A stretch of 64,000 bases of DNA from Aureimonas ureilytica DSM 18598 = NBRC 106430 (GCF_000382705.1 NZ_ARQE01000009.1:175452-239451), one strand, 5' to 3'. Numbered from the stretch's first letter, positions 19,404 to 29,227 are shown. Translations and numbers: made by a program. The notes: a model not told the origin generated them from the letters alone.

Positions 19404-20143
19404 TCCGCCTCAGCGATATCGAAAAGAGCTTTTCGGGAAACGTCATCCTGAAGAAAGTGAGCCTCGACATCGCGCCCGGTCAGGTGACGGCGCTGATCGG
19501 GCCATCGGGCAGCGGCAAGAGCACGCTTCTGCGCTGCGCCAATCTTCTCGAGATTCCCGAGGCCGGGCGGCTCGATCTTGACGGCTTGTCCGTCACCTTC
19601 TCGGGAAGGGGGCCGGACCGGCGCGATATCCTCGCGGTCCGGCGTCAGACCGGCATGATCTTCCAGAGCTTCCAGCTCTTTCCGCATCGCACCGCGCTCG
19701 GCAATGTCATGGAAGGGCTCGTCGTCGTTCTCAAATGGCCGGCCGAAAAGGCGCGGGCGCGCGCGCTCGAACTCCTCGACCGCGTCGGGCTGGCGGCAAA
19801 GGCCGATGCCTATCCCGCGACGCTCTCGGGTGGCCAGCAACAGCGCGTCGCCATCGCCCGCGCGCTGGCGGCGTCCCCCAAACTGCTTCTGTGCGACGAG
19901 CCGACCTCGGCGCTCGACCCGGAACTCGCGGCTGAAGTGGTGGACGTGCTCGGCACGCTCGCGCGCGAGGGAACGACCATGCTGATCGCCACGCACGACC
20001 TGCGCCTCGCCAACCGCACAGCCCATCACGTCGCCTTCCTGCAGGATGGCGTCGTGGTCGAGGAGGGCGCGCCGGACCGGCTCTTCCGCCAGCCGACCGA
20101 CCCTCGCACGATCCGCTTCGTGCGCACGCTGGCGGGGGACTGA
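19400..20143 (+). CDS. Amino-acid ABC transporter ATP-binding protein (TcyN/YecC-like)
   Basis: This 247-residue ATPase powers the importer encoded just upstream. The Walker A motif is GPSGSGKST (34-42), the Q-loop is in [18 protein letters not shown], the signature is LSGGQQQR, Walker B with catalytic Glu is [13 protein letters not shown], and the switch is ATHD. The start ATG overlaps the permease stop (ATGA), which indicates translational coupling. No strong terminator follows: the next 231 nt hold only a short GACGGG/CCCGTC hairpin without a T run. Confidence 0.93.
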   Translation: MIRLSDIEKSFSGNVILKKVSLDIAPGQVTALIGPSGSGKSTLLRCANLLEIPEAGRLDLDGLSVTFSGRGPDRRDILAVRRQTGMIFQSFQLFPHRTALGNVMEGLVVVLKWPAEKARARALELLDRVGLAAKADAYPATLSGGQQQRVAIARALAASPKLLLCDEPTSALDPELAAEVVDVLGTLAREGTTMLIATHDLRLANRTAHHVAFLQDGVVVEEGAPDRLFRQPTDPRTIRFVRTLAGD

Positions 20144-20374
20144 CGTCAAGCTCTCGAACTTGCGTGGACCGAGGTGCTTCGACGGACGAGTCCAGCCCGC
20201 CGACGGTGGCTCCAAAAGTGCCGACGGGGACTGCCCGTCAGAACGGGACTCCAGAGGATGCAACTCCGCCGGCATCAGGAAGGCCGACTTGTCGGCTAAG
20301 GAGTGGGTTGAAGCTCGAAAGGGTGTCGGATGCGCAGCGCTGGTGGTCGGCACCGCAGAGCCGCCACCCTGCCA

Positions 20375-21544
20375 TCAACCGTTGTGAAGCACGACGCGAT
20401 TCCGGCCGCTCCGTTTCGCCTGATAAAGGGCTTTGTCGGCGTCGGTGATCAGCGAGGGGAGGGACGTCTCGGCGGCCGTTCCGGTGCAAACGCCGACGCT
20501 GACGGTGACGACATTCCCCGGCGTATCTCCGCCAGCCGACAGGCCGAGCGCCTGCACGGATTCGCGAAGTCGATCGGCCGCCTTGACCGCGTTGGTCGCC
20601 GTGGCGTGGAGCAGAACGACGACGAACTCCTCTCCACCGTAACGAACCACCATATCCTCCAACCGAATGGTCGTGGAAAACAGTTCGCCGATCCGTCGAA
20701 GACACATGTCGCCTGCGTCGTGCCCGAGCGTGTCGTTGAGAATCTTGAAGTGATCGACATCGACGACCAGCACGGCGACCGATGTCCCGCTCGCTGCCAT
20801 CGCCGGCCAGTTTTGAGCCAGATGCTCGTCGAGATGGCGGCGGTTGCCGAGACCCGTCAAAGGGTCGCGTCTTGCGGCCTCCAGAGCATGGATCCGGTCG
20901 AAGCTGTCCTGAAGCGTGCGGAGAAAGGCGTGGCGAGCGCTCTGTTCGACACGCCTGTTCGCCGTCGCGGTGAGATAGGCCACAGACCCCATCAAGGTGA
21001 CGCCGACGATCTCGACCGCGGGGGGCGACGATCCTGTGCTCAACACCGCGATGTACAGCGCCATCATGGCGAGAGAGGCCACGATGGCGTAGCGCGCGTC
21101 CGCCCTTTGAACGGACCCCATGAAGATCACGACGACGACCGTCAGGTACTGATACTGATCCGCTCCTTCGCCCGTGTTCAGGGCATAGATGAGCAGGATC
21201 TGCGCGACCATGAGACAGGGCACGCTGATCGTCACCAGTTCGCGCACGACCTTCCGCGGTTCCCGCTTCAGCACGGAGGCGGCCCAGATCATGTAGGGCG
21301 TGACGAGACCGAGATGCACCGCGACCGCCAGAGCGAACGTCTCGGGGACCAGCAGGTAGTCGAGGAGAAGGAAAAGGTTGTAGACGGTGACGCAGGGCAC
21401 GATCGTGCTCCTGATATCGCGCGCCTTGTAGCGCCGCCTGTGGCTCTCGTAGGCCGCCTCGATCGCCGATGGGAACGATGTGCGCCACGCCTTCGCGTCG
21501 ATCGCGGCTCTGACCTCGTTGAAATTCAGCGTTTCGGTCAGCAT
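20375..21544 (-). CDS. Membrane diguanylate cyclase
   Basis: This 389-residue protein has six or so hydrophobic segments in residues ~45-200 as an N-terminal membrane sensor, then a short helix and a C-terminal GGDEF domain. The active loop GGEEF is at 303-307, preceded by an intact inhibitory site RLED (294-297); metal-binding VVDVDHFKILNDTLGH is present. It should make c-di-GMP from two GTP with product inhibition. The signal sensed is unknown. It is monocistronic, between the amino-acid importer and a tRNA. It could oppose the EAL phosphodiesterase at 14.7-16.2 kb, although no physical link is visible. Confidence 0.92.
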   Translation of the reverse strand: MLTETLNFNEVRAAIDAKAWRTSFPSAIEAAYESHRRRYKARDIRSTIVPCVTVYNLFLLLDYLLVPETFALAVAVHLGLVTPYMIWAASVLKREPRKVVRELVTISVPCLMVAQILLIYALNTGEGADQYQYLTVVVVIFMGSVQRADARYAIVASLAMMALYIAVLSTGSSPPAVEIVGVTLMGSVAYLTATANRRVEQSARHAFLRTLQDSFDRIHALEAARRDPLTGLGNRRHLDEHLAQNWPAMAASGTSVAVLVVDVDHFKILNDTLGHDAGDMCLRRIGELFSTTIRLEDMVVRYGGEEFVVVLLHATATNAVKAADRLRESVQALGLSAGGDTPGNVVTVSVGVCTGTAAETSLPSLITDADKALYQAKRSGRNRVVLHNG

Positions 21545-21772
21545 CGGTCCGATCCCAGGCTCGGGGCGTGCCCGCGTGGACTGAACCCTATCCGATCACT
21601 CGTGTAGAATGCGTAGCTGTGACTGAAACGGGATTCGCGCCATGGCTGCTCGACCCTGCGCCGGTGAGCCGCGAGGTGGAGGCGGGTTGCGGCTCCCCCT
21701 GAGAGTCGAGGGAATGGACGTGGCTAACGCTCTGGCTAACGTTTCCGCAAACCCGTGCGGCGGCTGGCAGAT

Positions 21773-21848
21773 TGGTGGGCCCGGCAGGACTCGAACCTGC
21801 AACCAAGCGGTTATGAGCCGCCGGCTCTAACCATTGAGCTACAGGCCC
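21773..21848 (-). tRNA. tRNA with CAU anticodon, probably tRNA-Ile2
   Basis: The minus strand folds into a complete 76-nt cloverleaf. The acceptor GGGCCTG pairs with CGGGCCC, the discriminator is A, and CCA is encoded. The anticodon loop is CTCATAA, so the anticodon is CAU. CAU occurs in tRNA-Met and in tRNA-Ile2, whose C34 is changed to lysidine by TilS. The anticodon stem with GGCGG/CCGCT and the following TTGG look like tRNA-Ile2 rather than elongator Met. An initiator is excluded because it would not pair normally at positions 1-72. Confidence 0.85.
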
Positions 21849-21969
21849 CACCCATGCTTGCCCTATCGCAAGTGGGGGCCGTTCTCAAGCCGTGGTCGGG
21901 GCGGGCGAAGACGGGCTGGGGAAACTTCGGCGGCTAACGGCGTTTCCCACGAAGAACGAGGAGGCCGAT

Positions 21970-22158
21970 TTGTCCAATATCGAACCCAATATCATCGACC
22001 CCACCAAGGGACCGCCGCTGCCGCCGGATTCGCTTCCCGACCCGTCCGAAGACGATCACGTCGGGTCGGATGCCGTTCGCGAACCGGGGGAGGGACGTCC
22101 GCCGATCGAGAAGGACCCCGAAGAAGGCGGTGGTGCTGGCGATATCGAACGCGCCTGA
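21970..22158 (+). CDS. Small acidic Pro-rich protein, TTG start
   Basis: This small frame encodes 62 residues. The TTG start at 21970 is supported by a perfect AGGAGG (21959-21964) 5 nt upstream. The product is highly acidic and proline-rich (PTKGPPLPPDSLPDPSEDDH, then EPGEGRPPIEKDPEEGGG), with no predicted helix, membrane segment or cysteine, so it is probably disordered. I do not recognise a family. It sits between the CAU tRNA and a hairpin shared with the convergent small gene. Confidence 0.6.
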   Translation: MSNIEPNIIDPTKGPPLPPDSLPDPSEDDHVGSDAVREPGEGRPPIEKDPEEGGGAGDIERA

Positions 22159-22184
22159 CGCTTCTCGAAATGACCAGACCGAAG

Positions 22185-22213
22185 CGGCCGGGCGGTGATG
22201 AGCCGCCCGGCCG
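22185..22213. terminator. GC-rich hairpin between two convergent small genes
   Basis: A perfect 11-bp stem CGGCCGGGCGG/CCGCCCGGCCG (22185-22195 with 22203-22213, 7-nt loop) lies 26 nt after one stop and 5 nt before the other. It lacks a T run, so termination would be weak or factor-assisted. Confidence 0.5.
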
Positions 22214-22218
22214 TCTGA

Positions 22219-22389
22219 TCAGTCCGTCTCGTCCTTCGCCGCTTCGGCCGCGCCGTCGATGGTCGCGCGGTCGGTGCCGTTTTCGGCGATGATGCGCTGG
22301 GCTTCCTCGACGGAAATTCCGTGCTTTCCGGCGAGTTCCTCAGCTTTGAGATCAGGCTCCACGCCTTGTTCGATCGGGATATTGCTCAT
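22219..22389 (-). CDS. Small helical acidic protein
   Basis: This 56-residue protein has ATG 22389 behind a good AGGAGGG. The sequence KAEELAGKHGISVEEAQRIIAENG predicts two short helices joined by a turn, like the compact helical modules of DUF3606-type small stress proteins common in Hyphomicrobiales. It is followed by an acidic Ala-rich tail. No catalytic residues are visible. The gene is divergent from the GreA-like gene and convergent with the acidic Pro-rich protein. I make no functional claim. Confidence 0.6.
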   Translation of the reverse strand: MSNIPIEQGVEPDLKAEELAGKHGISVEEAQRIIAENGTDRATIDGAAEAAKDETD

Positions 22390-22572
22390 AATCCGCCCTC
22401 CTGCTCTCCTCCCAACGCGGGAGAGGCGCATTTGGTGTCTCGAGCGTTGTGGAAGCCTGTCACAATCGCGATAGGTGCGGGGACCGCCGGTTCTGCGGCG
22501 CAAGAGGGATCAGGGACTTAACGTCCCTCCTTCAGCCCCTACATAAAGACAAGAATCTGAGAGGAGTTCGCC

Positions 22573-23046
22573 GTGAGCGTCGCGTTTGTGAAGGAGCCCA
22601 ACGAGAATCAGGTCGAGACCCTGCCGGACCGCGAACTCGGAACGGACCCGAACTTCGTGACCGCCAAGGGCCTGAAGCAGATCGAGGATCAGGTGGCCGA
22701 TCTCGAGGCGAAGCTTTTCGCCGCGCGGGACGCCGACGACAAGATCGGCTATGCCTCGGTTCATCGGGACCTTCGCTATTGGCGGGCGCGCAAGATGAGC
22801 GCCGAACTCGTGCCGGCGCCCGACGACGCCGAGACCGTTCATTTCGGCTCGGAGGTCACGATCGAGCGCGACGACGGGCGGGCGCAGGTCTTCTGCATCG
22901 TCGGCATCGACGAGGCGAACCCGGCGGACGGGCGCCTGTCCTATCTCTCGCCGCTCGCCAAGGCGATCGCCGGCAAGAGCGTCGGCGACGTGGTGAAGGT
23001 CGGACCTTCCGAGGCGGAGATCGTCGAGATCAAGCCGATCGGCTGA
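22573..23046 (+). CDS. Divergent GreA/GreB-family protein without the usual acidic tip
   Basis: This 157-residue protein has a GTG start with GAGAGGAG upstream. It has the GreA layout: an N-terminal coiled coil (TAKGLKQIEDQVADLEAKL) and an FKBP-like C-terminal domain (SYLSPLAKAIAGKSVGDVV). At the coiled-coil tip, where GreA reads GDLSENAEY, this protein has DADDKIGYASVH, so the Asp/Glu pair for RNA cleavage is not conserved in the usual form, although two Asp are nearby. It may bind the secondary channel without normal cleavage stimulation, like Gfh1, DksA or Rnk-type competitors. It is convergent with pdxJ, with only 9 nt between stops. Confidence 0.82.
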   Translation: MSVAFVKEPNENQVETLPDRELGTDPNFVTAKGLKQIEDQVADLEAKLFAARDADDKIGYASVHRDLRYWRARKMSAELVPAPDDAETVHFGSEVTIERDDGRAQVFCIVGIDEANPADGRLSYLSPLAKAIAGKSVGDVVKVGPSEAEIVEIKPIG

Positions 23047-23055
23047 TCGGCAGCC

Positions 23056-23799
23056 TCAGGCCGGCTGAAGCGCGCGAATGAAGCGCTTCGTGGTCTCGGC
23101 GAATCCGTATTCCAGAGCGTCGGCCGTCAGCGCATGGCCGATCGACACTTCCCGAAGCGTGGGGAGAGCCCGGCACAGGGCGGGAAGGTTGGCGACAGTC
23201 AGATCGTGCCCGGCATTGACGCCGAGGCCAAGCTCGGCCGCGGCCTTGCCGGCACTCCGGAGCTTGGCGAGTTCCCGCTCGGCCGCTGCCTCGTCGGAAT
23301 GCGTGCCGCCATAGGGGCCGGTGTAGAATTCCACCCGGTCCGCGCCGAGTTCACTTGCCACGTCGAGCCCGTCGGGCGTCGGGTCGGCAAAGAGCGAGAC
23401 GCGCATGGTCCGGCTTTTCAGCCGCGCGATGATGGGCCGAAGGCGTTCGGCCTCGGCCGCGAAATCCCAGCCATGGTCGGAGGTCGCCTGCGCCGGGTCG
23501 TCGGGAACCAGCGTCACCTGATCGGCGCGCGCGTCTTCGCAGAGCCCCAAGAAATGCTCCGTCGGATAGCCCTCGATATTGAACTCGGCGGAAGGGAATT
23601 CCGCGTCGATCAGCTGGCGAAGGGCTGGCAGGTCGGAAAAGCGGATATGGCGCTGGTCGGGGCGGGGGTGGACCGTGAGGCCCGACGCGCCGTTCGCGAG
23701 CGCAATGCGGCCGAAATGGATGACATCCGGCCAGGGCAGATCGCGGCGGTTTCGCAGCATCGCGATCGCGTTGAGATTCACGGAAAGGGTGGCGGTCAT
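23056..23799 (-). CDS. pdxJ: Pyridoxine 5'-phosphate synthase
   Basis: This 247-residue TIM-barrel enzyme condenses 1-deoxyxylulose 5-phosphate with 3-amino-2-oxopropyl phosphate to form pyridoxine 5'-phosphate. Typical segments include [15 protein letters not shown] at the N-terminus, [36 protein letters not shown] and LGVNAGHDL, with the substrate-binding His and Glu residues in place. ATG 23799 (MTATLSVN) gives the standard N-terminus; upstream in-frame ATGs at 23814 and 23856 are not supported. It stands apart from other B6 genes. Confidence 0.94.
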   Translation of the reverse strand: MTATLSVNLNAIAMLRNRRDLPWPDVIHFGRIALANGASGLTVHPRPDQRHIRFSDLPALRQLIDAEFPSAEFNIEGYPTEHFLGLCEDARADQVTLVPDDPAQATSDHGWDFAAEAERLRPIIARLKSRTMRVSLFADPTPDGLDVASELGADRVEFYTGPYGGTHSDEAAAERELAKLRSAGKAAAELGLGVNAGHDLTVANLPALCRALPTLREVSIGHALTADALEYGFAETTKRFIRALQPA

Positions 23800-23860
23800 G
23801 GCGGTCCGTCTCATGCCGGCGGGATGGGACTGCGCATGGACCGCAGGGACCTGCATGTCA

Positions 23861-23890
23861 ACGCCCCGGCCGCGCGGGCGGCCGGGGCGT
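23861..23890 (-). terminator. Hairpin downstream of the RND efflux operon
   Basis: A perfect 11-bp stem (23861-23871 with 23880-23890) lies 23 nt after the efflux pump stop on the minus strand. There is no T run, so it is at best a weak intrinsic terminator, or it stabilises the 3' end. Confidence 0.45.
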
Positions 23891-23912
23891 CGGTTCTGTC
23901 GGTCGGGCCCTG

Positions 23913-26900
23913 TTACTTTGCGGGCGTGGCCTCTGCCCCCTCCGGCTTGGCGGGCCGCGACTTGCCGTAGCCGGTCAGTCGCAGCACGAAGACGAAGAAG
24001 ATCGGCACGAAGAAGATCGCGAGCACGGTGGCCGAGATCATGCCGCCGATCACCGTCGTGCCGATGGCGTTCTGGCTGGCCGCGCTGGCGCCGCTGGCGA
24101 TGGCCATGGGCAGAACGCCCATGGTGAAGGCGAGCGAGGTCATGAGGATCGGGCGGAAGCGCAGATGCGCCGCCTCGATCGTCGCGTCACGAAGGCTCAT
24201 GCCCTCGTCCATCAGGTCTTTCGCCACTTCCACGATCAGGATCGCGTTCTTGGCGGAGAGGCCGACGATGGTGATGATGCCGACCGTGAAATACACGTCG
24301 TTCGACAGGCCGCGCAGCATGACCGCGACCACGCAGCCGATGACGCCGAGCGGCACGACGAGCATGACCGAGAAGGGGATCGACCAGCTCTCGTAGAGCG
24401 CCGCAAGGCACAGGAACACGAAGAGGATGGCGAGACCGATCAGGAAGGGCGCCTGATTGCCCGACTGGATTTCCTGCAGCGACTGGCCGGTCCATTCGAA
24501 GGCGAAGCCGGCTGGAAGCTGCCCGGCGAGCCGCTCCATCTCCGCGATCGCATCGCCCGACGAATAGCCAGGATTGGCGTCGCCCGACAGGCGGATCGAG
24601 GGATAGCCGTTGTAACCGACGAGCTGCGAGGAACCGAGCGTCCACTTGCCCTCGGCGAAGGCCGACAGCGGAACCATGCCGCCCTGGTTGTTGCGCACGT
24701 TGAGCTGCATGACATCCTCGATGCGCATGCGGGCGCGCTCCTCGGCCTGCAGCGTGACGCGCTGCATCCGGCCGCCGTTCGGGAAGTCGTTGATATAGGC
24801 CGACCCGAGCGCCGCCGAGATCGTCTGGTTGATGTCGGCGAAGGTGACGCCGAAGGCGTTGGCCTTTTCGCGGTCGATATCGAGTTCGATCTGCGGGCCG
24901 GGGGGCAGGCCCTCGAAATTGATGCGGCCGAGAATCGGGCTCTTGCCGGCTTCCGCGATCAGCTGATCGCGCGCCGCCAGAAGCGCCGCCGTGCCCTGGT
25001 TGGCGCGATCCTGCAGGCGGAAGGCGAAGCCGCCGGTGTTGCCGAGACCCTGGATGGGCGGCGGCGACAGGGCGAAGGCGATCGCGTCCCGGAACTGGAT
25101 GATGCGGCCGGAAATGATGCCGGCCAGTGTGTCGGCGTCCTCGCCGGGTCCGCGTTCGCTCCAGTCCTTCAGGGTGATGAAGGCGAGGCCCGCATTGGCG
25201 CCCTGACCCGAGAAGGAGAAGCCCTGGATCGTGATCATGCTCTCGACCGCCGGCTGCGACAGGATGAACTTCTCGGCTTCCGACGTCACCTCGCGCAGGC
25301 GATTGCTGGTCGCGCCGGCCGGACCCTGGAAGTTCGCGATCAGGAAGCCCTGATCCTCCTGCGGCAGGAAGGCCGAGGGGATCTGGACGTAGAACCAGCC
25401 AAGACCCGCCAGAAGCGCCAGATAGATCACCATGAAGCGCTTGGTGCGGCCGATCAGATAGCCGACGCCGTTCGAATAGGAGCGCGAGGTCCGGTCGAAG
25501 CCCCGGTTGAACAGGCCGAACAGGCCGCGCTTGCCATGGTGATGCCCAGCCTTGATGGGCTTCAGGAAGCTGCCGCAGAGCGCGGGCGTCAGCGACAGGG
25601 CGAGGAAGGCCGAGAACAGGATCGACGTGACCATCGTCAGCGAGAACTGGCGATAGATGACGCCGACCGAGCCGGGAAAGAAGGCGAGCGGAATGAACAC
25701 GGCGCAGAGCGCCAGCGTGATGCCGATGATCGCGCCGGTGATCTGGCCCATCGCCTTCTTGGCGGCCTCCTTGGGCGGCAATCCCTCGCTCGCCATGATG
25801 CGCTCGACATTCTCGACCACGACGATCGCGTCGTCGACGAGGATGCCGATGGCGAGAACCATGGCGAACATGGTGAGGACGTTGATCGAGAAGCCCGCCG
25901 CCAGCATCACCGCCAGCGTGCCGGCCAGCGCGATCGGCACGACGAGCGTCGGGATCACCGTGTAGCGGATGTTCTGGAGGAAGACGAACATCACGACGAA
26001 GACCAGCGCCACCGCTTCGAGAAGCGTGTGGATCACCTTCTCGATCGAGGCCGAGACGAAGGGCGTCGTGTCATAGGGGATCTGGTAGCTCACCCCTTGC
26101 GGGAAGAGCGGAGCCAGACGCTCCATGACCTCCCGTACGCCCGTCGCCGCGTCGAGCGCGTTGCCGGTCGGCGAAAGCTGAATGCCGATGGCCGCGCTCG
26201 GCCGGCCGTTCAGGAACGTGTTGAAATTGTAGCTCTCGGCGTCGATCTCGACGCGCGCCACATCCGACAGGCGCACGAGCGAGCCGTCCGGATTGGCGCG
26301 CAGAACGATGGCGCCGAACTCCTCGGGTGTCTGCAGCTGACCCTTCACAAGGATTGTCGCCTGCGTCTGCTGGCTGACGGGGTTCGGATTGGCGCCGATC
26401 GAGCCGGCGGCGACCTGCGCGTTCTGCTGAGAGATGGCGGAGGTCACGTCGGAGACGGCGAGGTTCAGGCCGACCAGACGGTCGGGGTCGATCCAGACGC
26501 GCATGGCGCGCTCGGAGGCGAAGAGCTGGGCGCGGCCGACGCCCGGCACACGGCGGATCTCGTTGATGACGTTGCGGGTGATGTAGTCGCCGAGGCCGAC
26601 CGCATCGAGCGTCGACTTCTCGTCGCCCACCAGCGCGACGACCATGAGGAAGCTCGATCCGGCCTCCTCGACGAGAACGCCCTGCTGCGTCACCTGCTGC
26701 GGCAGGCGCGATTCGACGCGGCGCAGGCGGTTCTGCGTGTCCACGACGGCCTGCGCGATCTCGGTGCCGGCCGAGAAGGTCACGGTGATCTGCACCGCGC
26801 CGGTCGCGTCGCTCGTGCTCTCGAAATAGAGAAGGCCCTGGATGCCGTTCAACTCTTCCTCGATCGGCCGCGTGACCTGCTGGTAGAGGTCCTCGGGCGA

Positions 26901-27056
26901 GGCGCCGGGGAAGGCGGTCGAGATGGTGAGCTGCGGCGGGGCGACGTTCGGATATTGCGAGATCGGCAGGGACGGCAGCGAGATGACGCCGGCGAGCACG
27001 ATGAAGATCGCGATCACCCAGGCGAAGACCGGGCGCTCGATGAAGAATTGAGGCAT
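23913..27056 (-). CDS. RND (HAE1) multidrug efflux pump, AcrB/BepE type
   Basis: This 1047-residue inner-membrane proton-driven pump is the usual length for AcrB. It starts with [19 protein letters not shown] and has two sets of six membrane segments with large periplasmic loops after TM1 and TM7. The proton-relay pair is Asp408-Asp409 in [14 protein letters not shown], and the TM10 relay Lys is in [14 protein letters not shown]. Residues line up closely with AcrB/MexB, so hydrophobic drugs, dyes or bile-like amphiphiles are likely substrates. It follows its adaptor by 12 nt. No outer-membrane channel gene is present, so a TolC homologue elsewhere is needed. Confidence 0.95.
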   Translation of the reverse strand: MPQFFIERPVFAWVIAIFIVLAGVISLPSLPISQYPNVAPPQLTISTAFPGASPEDLYQQVTRPIEEELNGIQGLLYFESTSDATGAVQITVTFSAGTEIAQAVVDTQNRLRRVESRLPQQVTQQGVLVEEAGSSFLMVVALVGDEKSTLDAVGLGDYITRNVINEIRRVPGVGRAQLFASERAMRVWIDPDRLVGLNLAVSDVTSAISQQNAQVAAGSIGANPNPVSQQTQATILVKGQLQTPEEFGAIVLRANPDGSLVRLSDVARVEIDAESYNFNTFLNGRPSAAIGIQLSPTGNALDAATGVREVMERLAPLFPQGVSYQIPYDTTPFVSASIEKVIHTLLEAVALVFVVMFVFLQNIRYTVIPTLVVPIALAGTLAVMLAAGFSINVLTMFAMVLAIGILVDDAIVVVENVERIMASEGLPPKEAAKKAMGQITGAIIGITLALCAVFIPLAFFPGSVGVIYRQFSLTMVTSILFSAFLALSLTPALCGSFLKPIKAGHHHGKRGLFGLFNRGFDRTSRSYSNGVGYLIGRTKRFMVIYLALLAGLGWFYVQIPSAFLPQEDQGFLIANFQGPAGATSNRLREVTSEAEKFILSQPAVESMITIQGFSFSGQGANAGLAFITLKDWSERGPGEDADTLAGIISGRIIQFRDAIAFALSPPPIQGLGNTGGFAFRLQDRANQGTAALLAARDQLIAEAGKSPILGRINFEGLPPGPQIELDIDREKANAFGVTFADINQTISAALGSAYINDFPNGGRMQRVTLQAEERARMRIEDVMQLNVRNNQGGMVPLSAFAEGKWTLGSSQLVGYNGYPSIRLSGDANPGYSSGDAIAEMERLAGQLPAGFAFEWTGQSLQEIQSGNQAPFLIGLAILFVFLCLAALYESWSIPFSVMLVVPLGVIGCVVAVMLRGLSNDVYFTVGIITIVGLSAKNAILIVEVAKDLMDEGMSLRDATIEAAHLRFRPILMTSLAFTMGVLPMAIASGASAASQNAIGTTVIGGMISATVLAIFFVPIFFVFVLRLTGYGKSRPAKPEGAEATPAK

Positions 27057-27068
27057 GGGATTCGGTCC

Positions 27069-28415
27069 TTAGCGCGCGGAGGTGGACGCGTCGGCCGGCG
27101 GCGTGCTCGCGCGCTGGCTGCCCGCATCCTGCGGGGCCGGATTGGTGGTGCCGCTCGCTGCGGCGTTGCCGGCGGGCGTCGGGGCGGGGGCCTGCGTGCC
27201 GGCGCCGACGGCCGTTCCGTCGGCATCGTCCTTGGTCAGCCCGTCTGCCGCAGCGCCCACCGGCGTCCAGGGCGTCGGGGCGACCGGCGAGCCCGGTCCG
27301 ATCTTCTGGAACCCGTCCGCGATCACCTTGTCGCCGGCGGCGAGCCCTTCGGAGATCACCGAGCGGTTGCCGACGACGCGCGCCACGGTGACGTTGCGCT
27401 GCTCGGCCGTGGAATTGCCGTTCACGAGATACAGGAAGGCCTGACCCGCCGTGTCGCGCTGCACAGCCTGGTTCGGCACGGCCAGCGCGTTGGCGTCGAT
27501 GCCCTGATCCACCGCGACGCGGACATAGAGACCCGGAAGCAGCGTGTCGTCGGGATTGGGGAACTCGGCGCGCAGCGTCACCTGACCGCTGGTTTCCTCG
27601 ACCGTCGCTTCCGAGAAGAGCAGGCGGCCGGGATAGGGATAGTCGCTGCCATCGTCGAGGCGCAGGCGGACCTGGGCGACATTCTCTTCGAGCTGCGTGA
27701 TCTGGCCCGTGCGCAGCGCCTCGCGCAGGCGCAGGAGCTGCGAGACCGGCTGCTGGATGTCGGCGTAGACGGGATCGAGCTGCTGGATGGTCGCCAGCGC
27801 CTCGGTGCCCGTCGTGCTGACCAGCGCGCCCTCGGTGACGATCGCGCGCCCGATGCGGCCCGAGATCGGGGCGCGGACGGTCGCGTAGTCGAGATTGATC
27901 TGCGCCGCGCGAAGCTGGGCGCGCGCGGCGGCCAGATCAGCCTCGGCCTGCCGCTGCGTGGCGACAGCGGTTTCGAGATTGGCCGCCCCAACCGTGTTGC
28001 GCGCGACGAGCGCCCGCGTGCGGTCGGCGTCCTGCCGGGCCTGCGTCAGGACCGCATCGGCGCGGGCGACGCCGGCCTCGGCCGATTCCACCGCCACCTG
28101 AAAGGTCGCGGGGTCGATCTGGAAGAGGGGATCGCCTTCCTGAACGTCCGACCCCTGCTCGAAGACGCGCTGCACGATGATGCCACCGACGCGCGGGCGC
28201 ACCTCGGCGATGCGCGTCGGCGCGATGCGGCCCGGCAGTTCGGCGGTCACGGCGATGGCTTCGGGCTTGACCTCGACGATCCCGACCGGGCTCGGCGGGG
28301 GTGCGCCGCCGCCCTGTCCTTGGGCTGCCGCCGACTTCGATTCGCCCTGGCAGCCAGCCAGAACGAGCAGGCCGAGCGCGGTCGCGAGAAACAGGGAGGG
28401 GGAAGAGAACTTCAT
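27069..28415 (-). CDS. RND periplasmic adaptor lipoprotein, AcrA/BepD type
   Basis: This 448-residue membrane-fusion protein has a lipoprotein signal with a lipobox ending LAGC near residue 22. Typical adaptor segments follow: VTAELPGRIAPTRIAEVRPR, a lipoyl half around QIDPATFQVAVESAEAG, an alpha-hairpin rich in Ala/Gln (ARAQLRAAQINLDYATVRAP), and the beta-barrel ISGRIGRAIVTEGALVSTT. The last ~65 residues form an unusual Ala/Pro/Thr/Gly-rich tail not needed for the fold. ATG 28415 gives the lipoprotein signal. It is transcribed from the operator-controlled promoter at 28.47-28.50 kb. Confidence 0.93.
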   Translation of the reverse strand: MKFSSPSLFLATALGLLVLAGCQGESKSAAAQGQGGGAPPPSPVGIVEVKPEAIAVTAELPGRIAPTRIAEVRPRVGGIIVQRVFEQGSDVQEGDPLFQIDPATFQVAVESAEAGVARADAVLTQARQDADRTRALVARNTVGAANLETAVATQRQAEADLAAARAQLRAAQINLDYATVRAPISGRIGRAIVTEGALVSTTGTEALATIQQLDPVYADIQQPVSQLLRLREALRTGQITQLEENVAQVRLRLDDGSDYPYPGRLLFSEATVEETSGQVTLRAEFPNPDDTLLPGLYVRVAVDQGIDANALAVPNQAVQRDTAGQAFLYLVNGNSTAEQRNVTVARVVGNRSVISEGLAAGDKVIADGFQKIGPGSPVAPTPWTPVGAAADGLTKDDADGTAVGAGTQAPAPTPAGNAAASGTTNPAPQDAGSQRASTPPADASTSAR

Positions 28416-28461
28416 GAAAACCGTCTCGCTTGCCGCCCGTGCGGGGCCACCGACTCTGATA

Positions 28462-28499
28462 TTGCCGTGCAACATACATGCATGTATGAAAGCTGACAA
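28462..28499. promoter_or_regulatory. Overlapping divergent promoters with a shared TetR-type operator
   Basis: A perfect 16-bp palindrome CATACATGCATGTATG lies at 28473-28488. On the plus strand TTGCCG (28462-28467), N17 and TATGAA (28485-28490) make a promoter for the tetR gene. On the minus strand TTGTCA (28499-28494), N17 and TATGTT (28476-28471) make one for the RND operon. Both promoters occupy the same bases, so a repressor dimer on the palindrome would block both. The half-site ACATACAT resembles the known AcrR operator half-site. Confidence 0.8.
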
Positions 28500-28523
28500 G
28501 ATCGTAAGGAAGGCAGGCGAAGC

Positions 28524-29147
28524 ATGAGGCGGACGAAGGCCGAAGCGATGGAAACCCGCTGCGCGATCCTCGACGCGGCCGAGGTGACCTTCTTTCAGAA
28601 CGGCGTGTCGCGCACCACGCTCGCCATGATCGCGGAAGCGGCCAAGGTCACGCGCGGGGCGATCTACTTTCACTTCGCCAACAAGAACGCGCTGTTCGAG
28701 GCCATGCTGGAGCGCGGGCGCCTGCCGCAGGAGTGCTTCGTTCAGCTGGACGATCTCATCGGCGCCGCCGACCCGCTCGATCGCATCCGGTCCAATGCGG
28801 TCGAGGCGCTCGACTTCATCAGCACCAACGCCCGCACGCAGAAGATCCTCGCGATCATGCTGCTGCGCTGCGAATACGTGGCCGAGATGGAGGAGATGCT
28901 GGTTCGCCTGCGCGAGGCCGACGAGGAGATGCTGAGCGTCATCCGCCGCGCCTTTCAGGAGGCGGCGCAGCGCGGGCTGATGTCGGGCGAATGGACCGCC
29001 GAGGCGGCCACGACGACGCTGCAATGCGCCATGAGCGGCCTGATCACGCAATGGCTGCGCTCCGGCTTCGGCTTCGATCTCGTGACGACCGGCCGGCGGA
29101 TGCTGCAGAGCCTGTTCGAGTCGTTTCGCCGCACCGACGAAAGCTAG
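28524..29147 (+). CDS. TetR/AcrR-family repressor of the RND pump
   Basis: This 207-residue protein starts MRRTKAEAMETRCAILDAAE and has the TetR DNA-binding domain: GVSRTTLAMIAEAAKVTRGAIYFHFANKNALFEAM, with the recognition helix around TRGAIYFHF. The C-terminal half fits the AcrR/TtgR ligand-binding bundle (LRCEYVAEMEEML, CAMSGLITQWL). It is divergent from the adaptor gene. The palindrome between them overlaps its own promoter, so autoregulation and drug-relieved repression of the pump are expected. Close resemblance to BepR of Brucella is by family recollection only. Confidence 0.92.
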   Translation: MRRTKAEAMETRCAILDAAEVTFFQNGVSRTTLAMIAEAAKVTRGAIYFHFANKNALFEAMLERGRLPQECFVQLDDLIGAADPLDRIRSNAVEALDFISTNARTQKILAIMLLRCEYVAEMEEMLVRLREADEEMLSVIRRAFQEAAQRGLMSGEWTAEAATTTLQCAMSGLITQWLRSGFGFDLVTTGRRMLQSLFESFRRTDES

Positions 29148-29227
29148 GAGGGGCGAGGGCTGGAAGGTGAGGGGGCGCGCCTCCTCGGACGCGACGATCT
29201 CCCGCAGCCGATGAAATGCGGACACGA

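Noticed and set aside
21773..21848. Initiator or elongator tRNA-Met
   Set aside because: The first acceptor pair is a normal G-C pair, which excludes the usual initiator, and the anticodon stem resembles tRNA-Ile2. Elongator Met remains the alternative.
22512..22528. AGGGAC-TTAAC-GTCCCT inverted repeat upstream of the GreA-like gene
   Set aside because: A 6-bp repeat is easily found by chance in GC-rich DNA and has no second copy in this window.
24165..28496. A 1443-codon open frame antisense to the RND pump and its adaptor
   Set aside because: Long antisense frames are expected in GC-rich DNA opposite conserved genes. The translation is Arg/Asp/Gly/Ala-rich with no family pattern and the sense strand encodes clear RND proteins.
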